Part shown: positions 7,214 through 9,608 of the stretch, one piece after another
Position numbering within the stretch: the first letter of the stretch is position 1
Layout of the letters: each line of letters begins with the position of its first letter
Assembly: GCA_017618435.1 (NCBI GenBank)
Contig: JAFZUH010000180.1
Location: forward strand, 1 to 9,608
Source: Bacteroidales bacterium
GTDB taxonomy: Bacteria > Bacteroidota > Bacteroidia > Bacteroidales > WCHB1-69
Direction of reading: 5' to 3'
DNA length: 9,608 nt
Position numbers and translations under genes: made by a program
The notes under the pieces: model-generated
The model's input: only the letters and a program-made list of their open reading frames with translations
Told to the model about the DNA's origin: nothing
The model's database searches: none

Positions 7214-8461
7214 CTATTGGTAACCCACTTGAACTTTTTTAGGTTGCCCGAATTCAAAGGAGATTGAAAATCTCAAGGTGTTTTCCAATGGGTGCTGTTT
7301 TGTGCCGACAGGCAATATATAAGCGGCATCGATGGCAAAAACGCTGTATTTCAAGCCAACACCAAAGGTGAAATATTTTCTTCTGCCTTTGTATTGCGAT
7401 TCGTTGAAATAGCCTGTACGGATAAACAATATGTTGTTGTAAGAATATTCCAAACCGACATTCAATACAAATTCACTCATTTCTTCTTTAAATCCGCCAG
7501 GAGCGTCTCCCCAAGAGGTAAATACGGCTTCTGCCGAAGATATATTGGGGTCTCTGCCCTTGTCTATAACAGGTTTGCCTGTTGTTTGATTTATTATAAC
7601 AACTCCGTTGGAATCTGTTGCATAGATAGGAGGAGTAGGTACCAATAATTTGTTTATATCAAAAGCAAAAACCAAACGGTTGTATTTGTCTATATTCATA
7701 GAATAGGCGATACCTACACGGAAGTTGGCCGGTAGAAAATCTCTTTCCGATGAAGAAGAATAAGAAATTTTTGCTCCGATATTCGAGATATTCAAACCGA
7801 AAGAAATATTGCTGCTATAAAGTCTGTTGGTTTTGAATTTGTGCAGATAAAACAAAGAGATGTCTGCTGCTCCCGACAAACCGGGTTTGTTTTCTCTGTT
7901 AGGATTGACACTGGTGAGGTTAGAATAGATAAATCTGCCTGTTACCGCCATAGACAAGTTTTCTATCAACTGACGGGAATAGGCCAAATCAATAGCAAAT
8001 TCGTGCGGTTTGTAGTTTTGTTGTACCTCTCCTTCTTCATTGGTTATTTCCATATTACCCATAGAAAAATAACGTACAGAACCCGAAAGGGCATCGTTTG
8101 AAGTGAATTTGCCGAAACCGGACGCATACAGCAGATAAATATCTCTAACATGCAAACCTGCCAACCATGGACTGTATGATACGGAAAAACCATATTGATT
8201 GTCCGAGCAAATATATTTGGCAGGGTTCCAGTGTTGGGCATTGGCATCGTTCAAAACGGCGACACCGGCCTCACCCATACCGCCGATACGGGTATCGGGG
8301 GCAATTTGCAAAAACGGAACCGCAGTCGTAATGACATTACTGCCCATACGCCCTAATATATCGTCTTTTGTTTTTGTTTGTGCTTGTATATTGTTACTGA
8401 ATAAACAAAATATAATAATGGCTATCAATGAGATAGTTTGTTTTGAATGGTTGCTGTTCAT
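7214..8461 (-). CDS. porV: Type IX secretion system outer-membrane protein PorV
   Basis: PorV (also called LptO) is a FadL-like outer-membrane beta-barrel of the T9SS. It takes folded cargo from the translocon and brings it to the PorU sortase complex. The start at 8461 gives 415 residues with a clear signal peptide (ISLIAIIIFCLFSNN core, cleavage IQA|Q at 27/28). The PorV hallmark follows: TAVPFLQIAPDTRIGGMGEAGVA (about 46-68), then NANAQHWNPAK-type sequence and alternating amphipathic strands. A loop with VPTPPIYATDSNG and WGDAPGGFKEE matches the family's characteristic extracellular loop. The protein ends in strands typical of a barrel (ENTLRFSISFEFG). An in-frame ATG at 8566 would add 35 Phe/Ile/Lys-rich residues and overlap porU; it is rejected because it displaces the signal peptide. 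The length is slightly above the usual, roughly 380-400. It lies directly downstream of porU. Confidence 0.94.
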   Translation of the reverse strand: MNSNHSKQTISLIAIIIFCLFSNNIQAQTKTKDDILGRMGSNVITTAVPFLQIAPDTRIGGMGEAGVAVLNDANAQHWNPAKYICSDNQYGFSVSYSPWLAGLHVRDIYLLYASGFGKFTSNDALSGSVRYFSMGNMEITNEEGEVQQNYKPHEFAIDLAYSRQLIENLSMAVTGRFIYSNLTSVNPNRENKPGLSGAADISLFYLHKFKTNRLYSSNISFGLNISNIGAKISYSSSSERDFLPANFRVGIAYSMNIDKYNRLVFAFDINKLLVPTPPIYATDSNGVVIINQTTGKPVIDKGRDPNISSAEAVFTSWGDAPGGFKEEMSEFVLNVGLEYSYNNILFIRTGYFNESQYKGRRKYFTFGVGLKYSVFAIDAAYILPVGTKQHPLENTLRFSISFEFGQPKKVQVGYQ

Positions 8462-8543
8462 TATAATATTATTTTCTGAAAAAAGTAAAACACCAAAATA
8501 AAACGAAAAAAAAATAAAAATATTGCTATATGATATATCTTTT
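8462..8543. other. AT-rich porU-porV spacer
   Basis: An 82-base gap separates the porU stop from the chosen porV start. It is almost entirely A/T. On the minus strand it contains TTATTTTG (8494-8501), a near match to the -7 octamer, but with no -33 element that I trust. Readthrough from porU with or without a weak internal promoter is plausible. It holds no gene. Confidence 0.5.
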
Positions 8544-9608
8544 TTAAAGAATAACAATTTTTTCAATTTTTTCTGCGATATTGTTATTGTTGTCTCTCAC
8601 CGATAGCTTGTAGAGATATACACCTTTGCCGATTTTGTTGCCATAGTCGTCCAACCCGTTCCAAGGTATAGGATTGCTTCTGAAACCGGTAGTTGTTTGT
8701 GTGTCGAAAATTGTTTTGACCAATTTGCCCGAAATGGTAAAAATATTTATTTTCACTTCTATAGGCTGATAGGGCTTGTTGTGTTCAAAATAAAAAGAAG
8801 TATTGGTCGTAAATGGATTGGGATAGTTTAAGACGTGGTCTATACTCAATTCGCTATTGTTCACCACTTCAAATTCTATTTCCGTTTCTCCCATATTGTT
8901 TACAATATCCCAAGCCCGTACTTTAAGGGTATGGTGTCCTTCGGGCAATTCAGACAACAGATAACTTAAATTGCCTGAAGTGTAACTGTTTTCTTCAAAT
9001 TCAAAATAATCGTTCAAAACAACGGCATTGGCAATGTCATTGTCAATAATGGCCAATATATCGTGTCCGATACCTGCACCGGCGGTATTCAAACCTGTTT
9101 CGTCTGATATTTTAGCCAAAATGGTTGGGGTAGGGTTGCTAATGCCCCCGCTGACAAATTGTTTGTCGTTGAGATACAATTCTATATCAGGACCTTTTTC
9201 ATCGTGTATGATAGTGTCATTCATACCACCAATATAAAAATGTTCATAGCCGTTAGCATCATATTGGTCAGAATAGGCATAATAACTTATTTTGCCTAAT
9301 CCGTATTCATAGTTTATATCTTTGGGTACCATAAAACTGAAGGAGAAATTGCCGTCTTTGACAGGTATTTTTCCTTTGTAGATAATGCTTTTCTGGCTGT
9401 CAAAATGTCTGACAGAATCCCGATAGTTGTTATTGATAGTGGCAATGGATTGAATTTTGTCAAAAATAATGGGATACACATAACCTTTGAAATCGTTGAT
9501 AATATTGTTGTTCCCATCTGCAATATGTCCGCAAACGGTAACAAAGGATAATGATTTGATGGTATCTGTAAAAGTTTTAAAATCAGCATGATTTATACTG
9601 TCTGTGCA
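8544..9608 (-). CDS. porU: Type IX secretion system sortase PorU, C-terminal part
   Basis: This is the last 354 residues of PorU; the 5' part, including the gingipain-like caspase-fold catalytic domain, lies beyond the right edge, so catalytic residues cannot be judged. PorU is the surface cysteine transpeptidase that removes the C-terminal signal of T9SS cargo and attaches the mature protein to its anchor. The visible part matches the family order: VTVCGHIADGN...NDFKGYVYPIIFDK (about 23-51), YYAYSDQYDANGYEHFYIGG, DEKGPDIELYLND, FVSGGISNPTP, GIGHDILAIID, VVLNDYFE, LPEGHHTLKVRAWD, then the C-terminal domain from about 255 with LNYPNPF (260-266), FTISGKLVKT, WNGLDDYGNKIGKGVYLYKL and the final KIEKIVIL. 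The frame stays open to position 9608. An apparent GTG start at 9479 is internal and not a real start. Stop TAA is at 8546-8544. It is upstream of porV. Confidence 0.93.
   Translation of the reverse strand, partial: CTDSINHADFKTFTDTIKSLSFVTVCGHIADGNNNIINDFKGYVYPIIFDKIQSIATINNNYRDSVRHFDSQKSIIYKGKIPVKDGNFSFSFMVPKDINYEYGLGKISYYAYSDQYDANGYEHFYIGGMNDTIIHDEKGPDIELYLNDKQFVSGGISNPTPTILAKISDETGLNTAGAGIGHDILAIIDNDIANAVVLNDYFEFEENSYTSGNLSYLLSELPEGHHTLKVRAWDIVNNMGETEIEFEVVNNSELSIDHVLNYPNPFTTNTSFYFEHNKPYQPIEVKINIFTISGKLVKTIFDTQTTTGFRSNPIPWNGLDDYGNKIGKGVYLYKLSVRDNNNNIAEKIEKIVIL

Noticed and set aside
7292..8501. Plus-strand open frames antisense to porV
   Set aside because: porV is a clear family match over its whole length on the other strand; the antisense frames have no recognisable motifs.
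8462..8566. 35-residue N-terminal extension of PorV from ATG 8566
   Set aside because: It would overlap the end of porU, consists of Phe/Ile/Lys from an AT-rich spacer, and would bury the classical signal peptide that starts at 8461.
9314..9589. 91-codon minus-strand frame near the right edge
   Set aside because: It overlaps porU in another frame; the porU frame continues open to the edge and matches the family (NDFKGYVYPIIFDK).

Overview
The window looks like a chromosomal segment of an AT-rich member of the Bacteroidota, probably Bacteroidales-like. Three things point there: type IX secretion system (T9SS) genes porU and porV; a small acidic protein of the Bacteroidota branch of DUF2795; and Bacteroidota-type promoter octamers (TAnnTTTG), with few clear Shine-Dalgarno sites. 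I recognised the families by motif and could run no database search, so the genus is not assigned.

Layout. Positions 1-6183 (minus strand) are one uninterrupted reading frame of 2061 codons that runs off the left edge without a stop. It encodes a giant secreted protein: signal peptide, a jelly-roll 'choice-of-anchor J'-like domain, two Ig/beta-sandwich-like domains, then three tandem modules of about 560 residues, each a CARDB-like sandwich followed by an Asn/Tyr-rich right-handed parallel beta-helix. Positions 6184-6420 are a divergent AT-rich intergenic region with one TACCTTTG box for each direction. Positions 6421-6642 (plus) encode the 73-residue DUF2795 protein. It converges on a minus-strand cluster, read in the order porU (3' part, from the right edge to 8544), porV (8461-7214) and ispF (7166-6693).

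How the genes fit together. PorU (sortase) and PorV (outer-membrane shuttle) are the surface-attachment machinery of the T9SS: PorV collects cargo and PorU removes its C-terminal signal and joins the protein to the anchor. The giant protein has the N-terminal export signal and domain style of T9SS cargo, but its C-terminal sorting domain, if present, lies outside the window. Cargo status is therefore an inference. IspF is a housekeeping isoprenoid enzyme that appears to be a passenger in the porUV transcript.

No tRNA, rRNA, CRISPR array, insertion sequence or transposase was seen. The most unusual item is the giant protein, with its collinear repeats and its recurring Gly-Ile-Tyr rungs.
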